A stretch of 16,281 bases of DNA from positions 1-16,281 of the forward strand of contig CAMQRG010000030.1 in assembly GCA_947036475.1 (NCBI GenBank), given 5' to 3'. Of the stretch, positions 1-7,033 are shown piece by piece. Position numbers and translations under genes: made by a program. The notes beneath the pieces are model-generated. The model was not told the DNA's origin and did no database searches. It was given only the letters and a program-made list of their open reading frames with translations. Position 1 is the stretch's first letter; each line of letters begins with the position of its first letter. Source of the DNA: an uncultured Clostridia bacterium (GTDB taxonomy: Bacteria; Bacillota; Clostridia; Lachnospirales; Anaerotignaceae).

Positions 1-28
1 GTCTGATAACGGGGCGCTGCCTGAAACA

Positions 29-129
29 TTGGGCTCTGCCCAAACCCGTTCGCTTTTTGAAAAAAGCGAAACCAAAAACTTTTGCTGCAACTGCGCAGTT
101 GCGCGTTGCGGGAGAATAAAGGAATAATG
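29..129 (+). repeat. Three-hairpin repeat, copy R1
   Basis: First of seven copies of a modular repeat. Hairpin 1 is at 29-43 (TTGGGC, loop TCT, GCCCAA). Hairpin 2 is at 49-70 (TTCGCTTTTT pairing with AAAAAGCGAA). Hairpin 3 is at 87-102, a perfect palindrome GCAACTGC/GCAGTTGC. The tail GGGAGAATAAAGGAATAATG (110-129) closely matches the tails of R2 and R3. The tail also holds a weak promoter-like pair, TTGCGC at 99-104 and AATAAT at 123-128, 18 nt apart, which could serve the regulator gene downstream. The rest of 1-253 shows no other clear feature. Confidence 0.7.
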
Positions 130-253
130 AGCCTGTAAAACAAGGGCGCAGAGCAGTGCAGACGGAAAACAGAGCAAAGCAGGCCCTTGCGAGGTGCCGG
201 AGGGACAATGTTCCCGGAGTTTTCCTGTTTTTGCAGAAAAGGGGGAATGCCAT

Positions 254-931
254 GTGAAAACAGAAAACGAAATTCTGGAAAAGGCTTTCGATTTGTTTCT
301 GGAAAAAGGCTTTTCCGAAAGTTCTACAAACGAAATCATCCGCGAAGCGGGGCTGACCAAAGGCGGCTTTTATTATTCCTTCAAAAGCCGCGAGGATTTG
401 GTGCGGCGTGTCATTGAGAAATATATAAAAACCTATTATCTGTGCCCACTGCGGGAGATGGAGCAGTGCTGGGAGGACGCGCGGAAATCAGGCAGGCGCG
501 GGGCTGAAACGGAACTGCTGCTTTGGAACGGATTTTTTCGCCCGCTGCGGTTTGAAAATTACCGCCAGAGCATCAGACGCGAAGACATTGTGTTTCGAGA
601 TTTTTACTTTCTGCTTTATGAAGGTATGAAAAAATTTCCGGAGGTTATTACGCTTTCGCAGGAGTATGCCGCGGAAAAGGAGCGAAGCCTGCGGCGCATA
701 CTGGAACGCGGGCAGGCGTGCGGGGAAATCCGGCGGGATATTGATTTGGAAAGCCATATCACAATGATTCTGGCGATGCAGGATGGAATACTTGCGCTGA
801 AGGTGCTGGACGATGGCATCGACGATGAAGAAAAATACAGGAAAATACATAAACAGGTCTGGGCGGAGATTGCTGCGCCCAGAACTCAGGAAGGGTTTGC
901 AGACGGGGGTGTTGCAAGTGCAGTATCTTAA
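254..931 (+). CDS. TetR/AcrR-family transcriptional regulator
   Basis: A 225-residue protein with an N-terminal TetR-type DNA-binding domain at about residues 5-52. The helix-turn-helix region STNEIIREAGLTKGGFYYSF matches the family signature, including the Y-x-x-F stretch before the linker helix. The remaining 170 residues would be the ligand-binding and dimerisation domain, which is too variable to name a ligand. The start is GTG at 254, chosen because GGGGGA (241-246) sits 7 nt upstream and the helix-turn-helix domain begins immediately; an upstream in-frame ATG at 194 would add 20 residues unlike the family. The end overlaps the likely start of the activase gene, which suggests translational coupling and local control of that gene, possibly with autoregulation. 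I could not identify an operator. The family is certain; the target is inferred. Confidence 0.9.
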   Translation: MKTENEILEKAFDLFLEKGFSESSTNEIIREAGLTKGGFYYSFKSREDLVRRVIEKYIKTYYLCPLREMEQCWEDARKSGRRGAETELLLWNGFFRPLRFENYRQSIRREDIVFRDFYFLLYEGMKKFPEVITLSQEYAAEKERSLRRILERGQACGEIRRDIDLESHITMILAMQDGILALKVLDDGIDDEEKYRKIHKQVWAEIAAPRTQEGFADGGVASAVS

Positions 932-3900
932 AGGCAAGGGAAATACATACCGCATGGGTATTGATATTGGTTCGACAACGGTAAAGGTGGTGCTGGTAGA
1001 TGCGGAAAACGGGATTGTTTTCAGCAGATATCGGCGGCATTTTTCTGAAATTAAAAAGACAGTCAAGGATATTCTGAAAGAGGCGCAGGAAGATCTGGGA
1101 GATGTCTGCTTTACGACGATGATTACGGGCAGCGGCGGCGTCGCGCTGGCGAATGCCATTGGCGTGGAATTTATTCAGGAGGTTGTTGCAACGGCGAACG
1201 CTGTGGAAACGACCGCGCCGAAAACAGATGTTGCCATTGAACTGGGCGGTGAGGACGCGAAAATCATCTATTTTTCCGGCGGGAACATAGAACAGCGCAT
1301 GAACGGGGTCTGCGCTGGCGGCACAGGTTCATTTATCGACCAGATGGCTAGCCTTTTGCAGACGGACGCAACAGGCCTGAATGAACTGGCAAAGGGCTAT
1401 GAGGTTATTTATCCGATTGCTTCGCGCTGCGGCGTATTTGCAAAAACGGATATTCAGCCGCTTATCAATGAGGGTGCGAAAAAAGAGGATTTGGCGGCTT
1501 CTATTTTTCAGGCAGTCGTTAACCAGACCATTGCGGGGCTGGCGTGCGGCAAGCCCATTCGGGGACATGTTGCTTTTCTGGGCGGCCCGCTGCATTTCCT
1601 TTCCGAACTGCGCCAGAGATTCATTGAAACGCTCAGGCTGACGGACGAAACGACAGTAATCCCCGAAAATTCGCATCTGTTTGCGGCATACGGTACGGCG
1701 GTTTCCAACAAGCCGGACAGCGCGGAACTGGATTTCCATTCCCTGCTGGGCAGGCTGGAAAACGGCGTTGAATTGAGCGCGGAAGTCAGCCGTATGGAGC
1801 CGCTGTTCCGCGATGAAGCAGACTATGACGCGTTCCGAAACAGACATGACAGGGACAGGGTAAAGCGTGTTCCTATTTCCAATTATCGGGGGGACGCGTT
1901 CCTCGGCATAGACGCGGGTTCCACAACAACAAAGGTTGCGCTGGTCGGCGAGGACGGCAGTCTGCTCTATTCCTTCTATGCGGGGAACGAGGGCAGCCCG
2001 CTGAACGTGGTGATGAAAAGCCTGAATGAGATGTATGACCTGATGCCGGAGGGCGTGACAATCCGCAATTCCTGCGTAACGGGCTACGGCGAAGGGCTGA
2101 TAAAGGAAGCCCTGATGATGGATTTGGGATATATTGAAACGGTGGCGCACTACAAGGCGGCGCAGTTCTTCAAGCCGGACGTTGACTTTATTCTGGACAT
2201 CGGCGGGCAGGATATGAAGTGCATTCGTATCAAGGACAACGTAATCGACAGCGTACTGCTGAACGAGGCATGTTCCTCCGGCTGTGGCTCATTCATTGAA
2301 ACATTCGCGAAATCTTTGAATTATACAGTAGCGGATTTTGCCAAAATCGCGCTTTTTGCCAAAAATCCGATTGACCTTGGTTCCCGCTGTACGGTATTCA
2401 TGAATTCCCGCGTAAAACAGGCGCAGAAGGAAGGCGCGGACGTGGCGGATATTTCCGCAGGGCTGGCGTATTCCGTTATCAAAAACGCCCTGCTGAAGGT
2501 GATTAAAATTTCCGACCCAAAAGCGATGGGGAAATCCATGGTCGTGCAGGGCGGTACGTTCTATAATGACGCAGTGCTGAAAAGCTTTGAGATGATTAGC
2601 GGGCGGGAGGCTGTCCGTCCGGATATCGCGGGCATTATGGGGGCGTTCGGCGCAGGGCTTATTGCGCGGGACAAATATACTGCGGGCTATCAGACGACGC
2701 TTATTGGCAGAGAGGAAATGAATGCGCTGGAAGTTAAATCCGCGATGGCTCGCTGCCAGGGCTGTACAAACCACTGTCTGCTGACAATCAACCATTTCAG
2801 CGGCGGACGTCGTTTTGTTACAGGCAACCGCTGTGAGCGCGGGCTGGGTAAGGAGAAAATTGAGAACCCCGCACCCAACCTTTACGAATATAAACGTCAC
2901 AGACTGTTTGATTATGAGCCGCTGACGGCGGAGCAGGCGACGAAAGGTACGGTCGGTATTCCGCGCGTGCTGAATATGTGGGAGGATTATCCGTTCTGGT
3001 TCACGTTCTTTACGAAGCTGGGCTATCGGGTGGTGCTTTCTCCATATTCCTCCAAGGCGGTATTTGAGATGGGTATGGAATCCATACCGAGTGAATCTGT
3101 ATGCTACCCGGCGAAGCTGGTGCATGGACATGTGATGTGGCTGATTGACAAAGGCGTGGATATGATATTCTACCCCGGAGTGGTCTATGAGCGGCGGGAC
3201 AGCGCGGCGGCGGATAATAACTATAACTGCCCGATTGTGGCGTCGTATAATGAAAATATCAAAAACAACGTGGAGGATTTGAAGGAAAAGGACGTAAAAT
3301 TCCTGAATCCCTTCTTATCGCTTGATAAAATCGAAACTGTTATCAAGCGTATGACGGAGGAATTTGTACCGCTTGGCTCTACGGCGAAGGAAATAAAGGC
3401 GGCCGTAAAGCAGGGCTGGGAAGAATGGACGCATTTCCGGCGCGATATGCAGAAAAAAGGCGAGGAAACGTTGAAATATATCCGCGAAAACAACATGACG
3501 GGTATTGTACTGGCAGGGCGGCCCTACCATGCGGACCCTGAAATCAACCATGGCATCCCTGAACTGATTGCGGGTTACCGTATTGCTGTGCTGACAGAGG
3601 ACAGCATAGCGCATCTGGGGCATGTGGAGCGGCCGACCGTAGTGCGCGACCAGTGGACATATCATTCCCGCCTGTATGAAGCGGCAGGATTTGTGAAAAC
3701 ACAAAAGGATTTGGAGTTTGTGCAGCTCAATTCCTTTGGCTGCGGGCTGGACGCTGTAACGACGGACGAAGTCAAGGCGATTCTGACAGCGGCGGGCAAA
3801 ATTTATACTGCGCTGAAAATTGACGAGGTGAACAACCTTGGCGCGGCAAGGATACGCGTGCGTTCACTGATTGCGGCGATTGAGGACAGGAAGGAAAAGG

Positions 3901-5222
3901 ACGTTCAGCTGCACAGGGGAGAAGCGGCGCTGCATCGTGTGCTTTTCACGAAAAAGATGAAGAAGGATTATACGATACTCTGCCCGCAGATGTCGCCAAT
4001 CCATTTCGATATATTGCAGCCTGTGTTCCAATCCAGTGGCTATCGGCTGGAAGTTATGGCGGCGATGGACAAGGAGGCAATTGAAACAGGGCTGAAATAC
4101 GTCAACAATGATGCATGCTACCCTGCGCTGATTTCTATTGGGCAGCTGCTGAACGCTCTGCTTTCCGGAAAATACGACCTGAACCGCACTGCGCTGCTGA
4201 TTTCGCAGACGGGCGGCGGATGCAGGGCAACGAATTACATCGCATTTATCCGAAAGGCTCTGGTAAATATGGGTATGCCGGATATTCCGGTTATTTCCAT
4301 CAATCCGGCAGGGCTGGAGAAAAACCCGGGCTTCAAATATGAGCCGCGGCTGATACACAGGGCGTTGCAGGCGCTGGTATACGGCGACTTGTTTATGCGC
4401 GTGCTTTACCGCACGAGGCCGTATGAAAAGGTGAAGGGCTCCGCGAACGCGTTGTATGAGAAATGGAACGAGAAGGTCAAAAGGGACGTTGTGAAGGCGG
4501 ACAGAAAGACATACTGTGAGAATATCCGCGGGATACTGCGGGACTTTGAGGAACTGGAACTGAACCGAATGGTAAAACCGAGGGTCGGCGTTGTCGGGGA
4601 AATTCTGGTGAAATTCCACCCGACCGCGAACAACGACCTTGTGAACCTTCTGGAACGGGAAGGCGCGGAGGCGGTTGTGCCCGACCTGCTGACGTTCGCG
4701 CTCTACTGCTGTTATAACATGGTGCAGAAGGAAAAATATCTGGGCGGCTCCAGAAAGGCGCGCATCATAGGCAATCTGGTGGCGAAGGTCATTGAGCATT
4801 ATCAGAAGCCGATGATGGACGCACTGGAAGGGAGCAGACGGTTTGACAAGCCGGAGGATATTAAGAGCCTGGGAGCGTATGCGGAAAAAATCGTTTCGCT
4901 CTGCAACCAGACAGGCGAAGGCTGGTTCCTGACGGCGGAGATGATTGAGCTGATACATGCGGGTGTGCCGAATATCGTCTGCACGCAGCCGTTTGGCTGT
5001 CTGCCGAACCATGTGGTAGGCAAGGGCGTTATTAAGGAACTGCGGAAACAGTACCCGCTGTCGAATATTGTGGCGATTGACTATGACCCCGGCGCAAGCG
5101 AGGTCAACCAGCTGAACAGGATTAAGCTGATGCTGGCAAGCGCGAACAAGAATCTGGAAAAGACGGAAGTAGAAAGGCTGAAAAAGCCGCATTCCGCGGA
5201 GCGCGTGGCGTTCCGAATGTGA
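918..5222 (+). CDS. Fused acyl-CoA dehydratase activase-related iron-sulfur protein
   Basis: About 1434 residues, a large Clostridia family combining COG1924, DUF2229 (COG3580) and HgdB-like (COG3581) parts. It has two BadF/BcrA/HgdC-type ATPase domains: the first starts with GIDIGSTTVK at residue 14, the second with GIDAGSTTTK at residue 330. Each has the cluster-binding cysteine pair of HgdC: C132 and C171, then C452 and C491, both 39 apart. A cysteine-rich linker follows (CQGCTNHC, about 613), then a DUF2229 region from about 678 and an HgdB-like part from about 1015 with cysteines in NNDACYP and GGGCRATN. HgdC relatives use ATP to push an electron at very low potential into a dehydratase; here donor and acceptor appear fused. 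The substrate is unknown, and a double-cubane-cluster reductase role is possible. The start is uncertain: GTG 918 has GGGGG 8 nt upstream, whereas ATG 954 lacks a good site. Confidence 0.88.
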   Translation: MQYLKGKGNTYRMGIDIGSTTVKVVLVDAENGIVFSRYRRHFSEIKKTVKDILKEAQEDLGDVCFTTMITGSGGVALANAIGVEFIQEVVATANAVETTAPKTDVAIELGGEDAKIIYFSGGNIEQRMNGVCAGGTGSFIDQMASLLQTDATGLNELAKGYEVIYPIASRCGVFAKTDIQPLINEGAKKEDLAASIFQAVVNQTIAGLACGKPIRGHVAFLGGPLHFLSELRQRFIETLRLTDETTVIPENSHLFAAYGTAVSNKPDSAELDFHSLLGRLENGVELSAEVSRMEPLFRDEADYDAFRNRHDRDRVKRVPISNYRGDAFLGIDAGSTTTKVALVGEDGSLLYSFYAGNEGSPLNVVMKSLNEMYDLMPEGVTIRNSCVTGYGEGLIKEALMMDLGYIETVAHYKAAQFFKPDVDFILDIGGQDMKCIRIKDNVIDSVLLNEACSSGCGSFIETFAKSLNYTVADFAKIALFAKNPIDLGSRCTVFMNSRVKQAQKEGADVADISAGLAYSVIKNALLKVIKISDPKAMGKSMVVQGGTFYNDAVLKSFEMISGREAVRPDIAGIMGAFGAGLIARDKYTAGYQTTLIGREEMNALEVKSAMARCQGCTNHCLLTINHFSGGRRFVTGNRCERGLGKEKIENPAPNLYEYKRHRLFDYEPLTAEQATKGTVGIPRVLNMWEDYPFWFTFFTKLGYRVVLSPYSSKAVFEMGMESIPSESVCYPAKLVHGHVMWLIDKGVDMIFYPGVVYERRDSAAADNNYNCPIVASYNENIKNNVEDLKEKDVKFLNPFLSLDKIETVIKRMTEEFVPLGSTAKEIKAAVKQGWEEWTHFRRDMQKKGEETLKYIRENNMTGIVLAGRPYHADPEINHGIPELIAGYRIAVLTEDSIAHLGHVERPTVVRDQWTYHSRLYEAAGFVKTQKDLEFVQLNSFGCGLDAVTTDEVKAILTAAGKIYTALKIDEVNNLGAARIRVRSLIAAIEDRKEKDVQLHRGEAALHRVLFTKKMKKDYTILCPQMSPIHFDILQPVFQSSGYRLEVMAAMDKEAIETGLKYVNNDACYPALISIGQLLNALLSGKYDLNRTALLISQTGGGCRATNYIAFIRKALVNMGMPDIPVISINPAGLEKNPGFKYEPRLIHRALQALVYGDLFMRVLYRTRPYEKVKGSANALYEKWNEKVKRDVVKADRKTYCENIRGILRDFEELELNRMVKPRVGVVGEILVKFHPTANNDLVNLLEREGAEAVVPDLLTFALYCCYNMVQKEKYLGGSRKARIIGNLVAKVIEHYQKPMMDALEGSRRFDKPEDIKSLGAYAEKIVSLCNQTGEGWFLTAEMIELIHAGVPNIVCTQPFGCLPNHVVGKGVIKELRKQYPLSNIVAIDYDPGASEVNQLNRIKLMLASANKNLEKTEVERLKKPHSAERVAFRM

Positions 5223-5232
5223 AAATAAGTTC

Positions 5233-5338
5233 TCGGGGCTCTGCCCCGAACCCCACAAGGGCTTACCAGCCCTTGACCCGGATTGACCCGCCGCATATTC
5301 ATGCGTCGGGTGGGGGAGAAGAACACAAGGAATATGGA
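5233..5338 (+). repeat. Three-hairpin repeat, copy R2
   Basis: Hairpin 1 at 5233-5249 (TCGGGGC, loop TCT, GCCCCGA). Hairpin 2 at 5256-5275 (CAAGGGC, loop TTACCA, GCCCTTG). Hairpin 3 at 5287-5310 (CCCGCCGCAT, loop ATTC, ATGCGTCGGG, one internal mismatch). The linker between hairpins 2 and 3 is ACCCGGATTGA, close to the reverse complement of the linker in R7. Confidence 0.8.
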
Positions 5339-5371
5339 AAAGGCATTGATAGAGAGTCAAGTTTATAAGTT

Positions 5372-5478
5372 TTCGGGGCTCTGCCCCGAACCCTGCAAGG
5401 GCTTACCAGTCCTTAACCTGGATTGACCCGTCGCATATTCATGCGTCGGGTGGGGGAGAATAACATAAGGAATATGGA
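5372..5478 (+). repeat. Three-hairpin repeat, copy R3
   Basis: Second unit of the tandem duplication. Hairpin 1 at 5372-5390 is an 8-bp stem (TTCGGGGC, loop TCT, GCCCCGAA). Hairpin 2 at 5396-5415 has two changes in its right arm (GTCCTTA), one giving a G-U pair and one a mismatch, so this hairpin is weaker than in R2. Hairpin 3 at 5427-5450 is kept. Confidence 0.8.
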
Positions 5479-5509
5479 AAAGGCATTGATGAGGAGTCAA
5501 TGCCTTTTT
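5478..5509 (+). terminator. Intrinsic terminator after the activase operon
   Basis: A perfect 12-bp stem, AAAAGGCATTGA (5478-5489) with TCAATGCCTTTT (5497-5508), has a 7-nt loop and a T run ending at 5509. It is the first complete terminator after the activase stop, 256 bp downstream. The A run before the left arm means it could also work on the other strand. Confidence 0.85.
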
Positions 5510-5541
5510 CAGTGGGAAAAATGACAACGATAATGGAAGTT

Positions 5542-5623
5542 CTGCCGCGCGTATGCGCGGCAGAAAAAGGGTCAAGGGGTGAAACCCCTTGCGGGGCAGT
5601 GGGGCAGAGCCCCGCGGTCTTTT
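5542..5623 (-). repeat. Three-hairpin repeat, copy R4 (inverted)
   Basis: On the plus strand the order is hairpin 3 (5542-5563, CTGCCGCGC, loop GTAT, GCGCGGCAG), hairpin 2 (5573-5591, CAAGGGG, loop TGAAA, CCCCTTG), then hairpin 1 (5601-5613, GGGGC, loop AGA, GCCCC) followed by GGTCTTTT. It lies directly upstream of the YhhN-like gene. The GC-rich hairpin 1 with a T-rich tail could act as a weak terminator on the plus strand. Confidence 0.75.
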
Positions 5624-5642
5624 AGGTTTTCGAGGTGAAAAG

Positions 5643-6191
5643 ATGTTTGATTTTGTCTGCTTTTTATGGATAGGATTTTGCTTCCTGCTCTCCTTTATCG
5701 GCGGCGTGCCGCTGGCGGCAGGTCTGACGCTATGCGCCGATTTCTTCCTGATTTATACAACACATTATGCTATCGGTCTGGCGTTTTTTATCCTCGTCCA
5801 GCTTGCGTACATTCAAAACCTGCGGGAAATACCGTTCTGCCTGTGGCATCCTGCCGTTTTACCGCTGGCGTATTTCCTGCCCCTGCCCGCGCTGGCCGGT
5901 ATCTATGCCCTGCTGTTTCTTTGTCATTTTTACTTTGCAATAAAAAAAGCGAAGGTATACAGAAGCGTTCCCGCTATGCTGTATGTCTTCGCGCTTATGC
6001 TGTTTACCGCCTGCGATATAACGGTTGCATGGGGCTATCTTACGCAGCCCGCGCCGGAAACCGTCTGGCTGTTTTATGCGCCGAGTCAGTTCCTTCTTGC
6101 GCTTACCGCCAGAGCGTGGCGACTTCCGCAACGATTTTTTCACCGGCGGAAAGAAAGGAAAGCACTTCCTTCCCATCGGACAGAGCCTTGA
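5643..6191 (+). CDS. YhhN-like multi-pass membrane protein
   Basis: A 182-residue protein, mostly hydrophobic, with about six or seven membrane-spanning segments from residue 2 to about 160, then a basic tail rich in Arg and Lys. The pattern of an acidic residue at a membrane edge (CADFFLIYTTHYAIGLAFF) and the late segment FYAPSQFLLAL resemble the YhhN/TMEM86 family, whose characterised members hydrolyse lysoplasmalogen. That assignment is by pattern only and the activity is unproven. ATG 5643 is chosen over ATG 5589 because GAGGTG lies 5 nt upstream and the first membrane segment starts at once. The last 89 bp are antisense to the end of the thioesterase gene, so residues from about 154 on are constrained by another gene. 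No terminator separates the two genes. Neighbouring lipid genes fit a lipid role. Confidence 0.72.
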   Translation: MFDFVCFLWIGFCFLLSFIGGVPLAAGLTLCADFFLIYTTHYAIGLAFFILVQLAYIQNLREIPFCLWHPAVLPLAYFLPLPALAGIYALLFLCHFYFAIKKAKVYRSVPAMLYVFALMLFTACDITVAWGYLTQPAPETVWLFYAPSQFLLALTARAWRLPQRFFHRRKERKALPSHRTEP

Positions 6192-6849
6192 CGTATGTTT
6201 TGACTTCCACAATATCCCCGCGCACACATTCTTTGCGGTATACAATGCGCATGTCCGCCAGTGACATACCGTCATAAATTTCGTCCGGCACATCGTCCAT
6301 CGCCCACTCTAAGTATTTGACGTTGTTGGCGTGGCCGTTGGTATCCGTATCCCTGCGGGTGACGGGCAGGGTGCGGGTGGAAAGCAAATCGCCCTCCGCT
6401 TCCTTTGGCATGAAAAATTTTTCATCAGGAATCGCAGGCTCCTGACCGGAATGATAGCGTTCCGCCATGCCCTCCGGTGCGTTTGCGGGACGGCGTTTTG
6501 CAAGGTCCATGAATATCCAGCGGGACGCGCCGTCCAGCAGTTTATTTCCGGCTTCATCGAACAGGAAAAAGCTGCGTTCCGCCTGAAAGCGCATGCATTT
6601 ATTGCTCCATGTCTGGACCTGTATGCGTTCGCCATGCTGAGGCATGCGGTAGATTTGCAGGTGCCAGTTGACGACGGACCAGCCCCACTGGTGCTCTGCC
6701 ATATAATCCAATGTGTAGCCGATGGTGTCCGAATGGGTGACGGCGGCCTCCTGCAAACAGGAGAGCAGAGCGGCGGGGCTCATGTTCCGGTTGCCGTCTA
6801 TCTGGAAATAAGACACTTTCAGCGTTTCTTCGTAACCAATTCTATCCAT
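6103..6849 (-). CDS. Acyl-ACP thioesterase (FatA/FatB-like)
   Basis: A 248-residue double-hotdog enzyme of the Acyl-ACP_TE family, normal length for bacterial members. It would release fatty acids from acyl carrier protein in the cytosol. The N-terminal hotdog spans roughly residues 1-125 and the second about 150-245. The signature DTNGHANNVKYLEW places the active-site Asn171 and His173, and VYRKEC places Cys208, the position of the plant thioesterase cysteine. The N-terminal hotdog holds the WGWSVVNWHLQI motif. ATG 6849 is set by AGGAGG 7 nt upstream; a longer in-frame start at 6903 would lie inside repeat R5. Its 3' end overlaps the convergent YhhN-like gene by 89 bp. A terminator-like hairpin just upstream separates it from cls on the same strand. 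Chain-length preference cannot be read from sequence. Confidence 0.92.
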   Translation of the reverse strand: MDRIGYEETLKVSYFQIDGNRNMSPAALLSCLQEAAVTHSDTIGYTLDYMAEHQWGWSVVNWHLQIYRMPQHGERIQVQTWSNKCMRFQAERSFFLFDEAGNKLLDGASRWIFMDLAKRRPANAPEGMAERYHSGQEPAIPDEKFFMPKEAEGDLLSTRTLPVTRRDTDTNGHANNVKYLEWAMDDVPDEIYDGMSLADMRIVYRKECVRGDIVEVKTYVKALSDGKEVLSFLSAGEKIVAEVATLWR

Positions 6850-6870
6850 TTTTCTCCCTCCTGAAAGAGT

Positions 6871-6903
6871 AAAAAACAAAGACCTTGGAGGCTCTGCCTC
6901 CAA
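6871..6903 (-). terminator. Terminator-like hairpin between cls and the thioesterase gene
   Basis: On the minus strand an 8-bp stem, TTGGAGGC (loop AGA) GCCTCCAA, is followed by GGTCTTTG and six T residues. The stem is hairpin 1 of repeat R5, so the repeat seems to supply the terminator for cls transcripts. The T run starts about 8 nt after the stem, which weakens the call. Confidence 0.5.
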
Positions 6904-7018
6904 ACCTCTGCTGTGGCATCATGCCCCAGACCCTGATTTTCCGCCGCATAAAATGCGGCGGCAGGTGGGTCAAGGGGTGAAACCACTTGCAGGGCATGGG
7001 ACAGCGTCCCATGGTTTT
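6885..7018. repeat. Head-to-head composite repeat, copies R5 and R6
   Basis: Two copies face each other and share one hairpin 3 at 6941-6961 (CCGCCGCAT, loop AAA, ATGCGGCGG). To the left are hairpin 2 (6911-6929) and hairpin 1 (6885-6903). To the right are hairpin 2 (6971-6989, CAAGGGG, loop TGAAA, CCACTTG) and hairpin 1 (6995-7013, CATGGGAC, loop AGC, GTCCCATG), followed by TTTT. The whole space between the thioesterase gene and cls is little more than this element. Confidence 0.75.
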
Positions 7019-7033
7019 GGGGGTTAAGGGGAA

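Larger units (their letters stand above)
5222..5501 (+). repeat. 140-bp tandem duplication
   Basis: Bases 5222-5361 and 5362-5501 align without gaps at an offset of exactly 140 bp, with only scattered substitutions. Each unit contains one full three-hairpin repeat plus the left arm of a terminator. Only the second unit is followed by the matching right arm, so only it ends in a complete terminator. This points to a duplication whose junction falls inside the terminator stem. Confidence 0.92.

Noticed and set aside
141..189. TetR operator made of CAAGGGC and GCCCTTG
   Set aside because: The arms are 35 nt apart, too far for a typical TetR operator, and the sequence resembles repeat-family stems.
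488..1159. Minus-strand open frame spanning the TetR/activase junction
   Set aside because: It runs antisense to two recognised domains and has no recognisable protein signature.
3864..5360. Long minus-strand open frame of 498 codons opposite the activase gene
   Set aside because: It is the complement of a well-supported gene, has no family-like motifs and an Arg/His/Gln-heavy composition typical of antisense frames.
5222..5501. Direct repeats as a CRISPR array
   Set aside because: There are only two contiguous 140-bp units with no spacers, and no cas genes are present.
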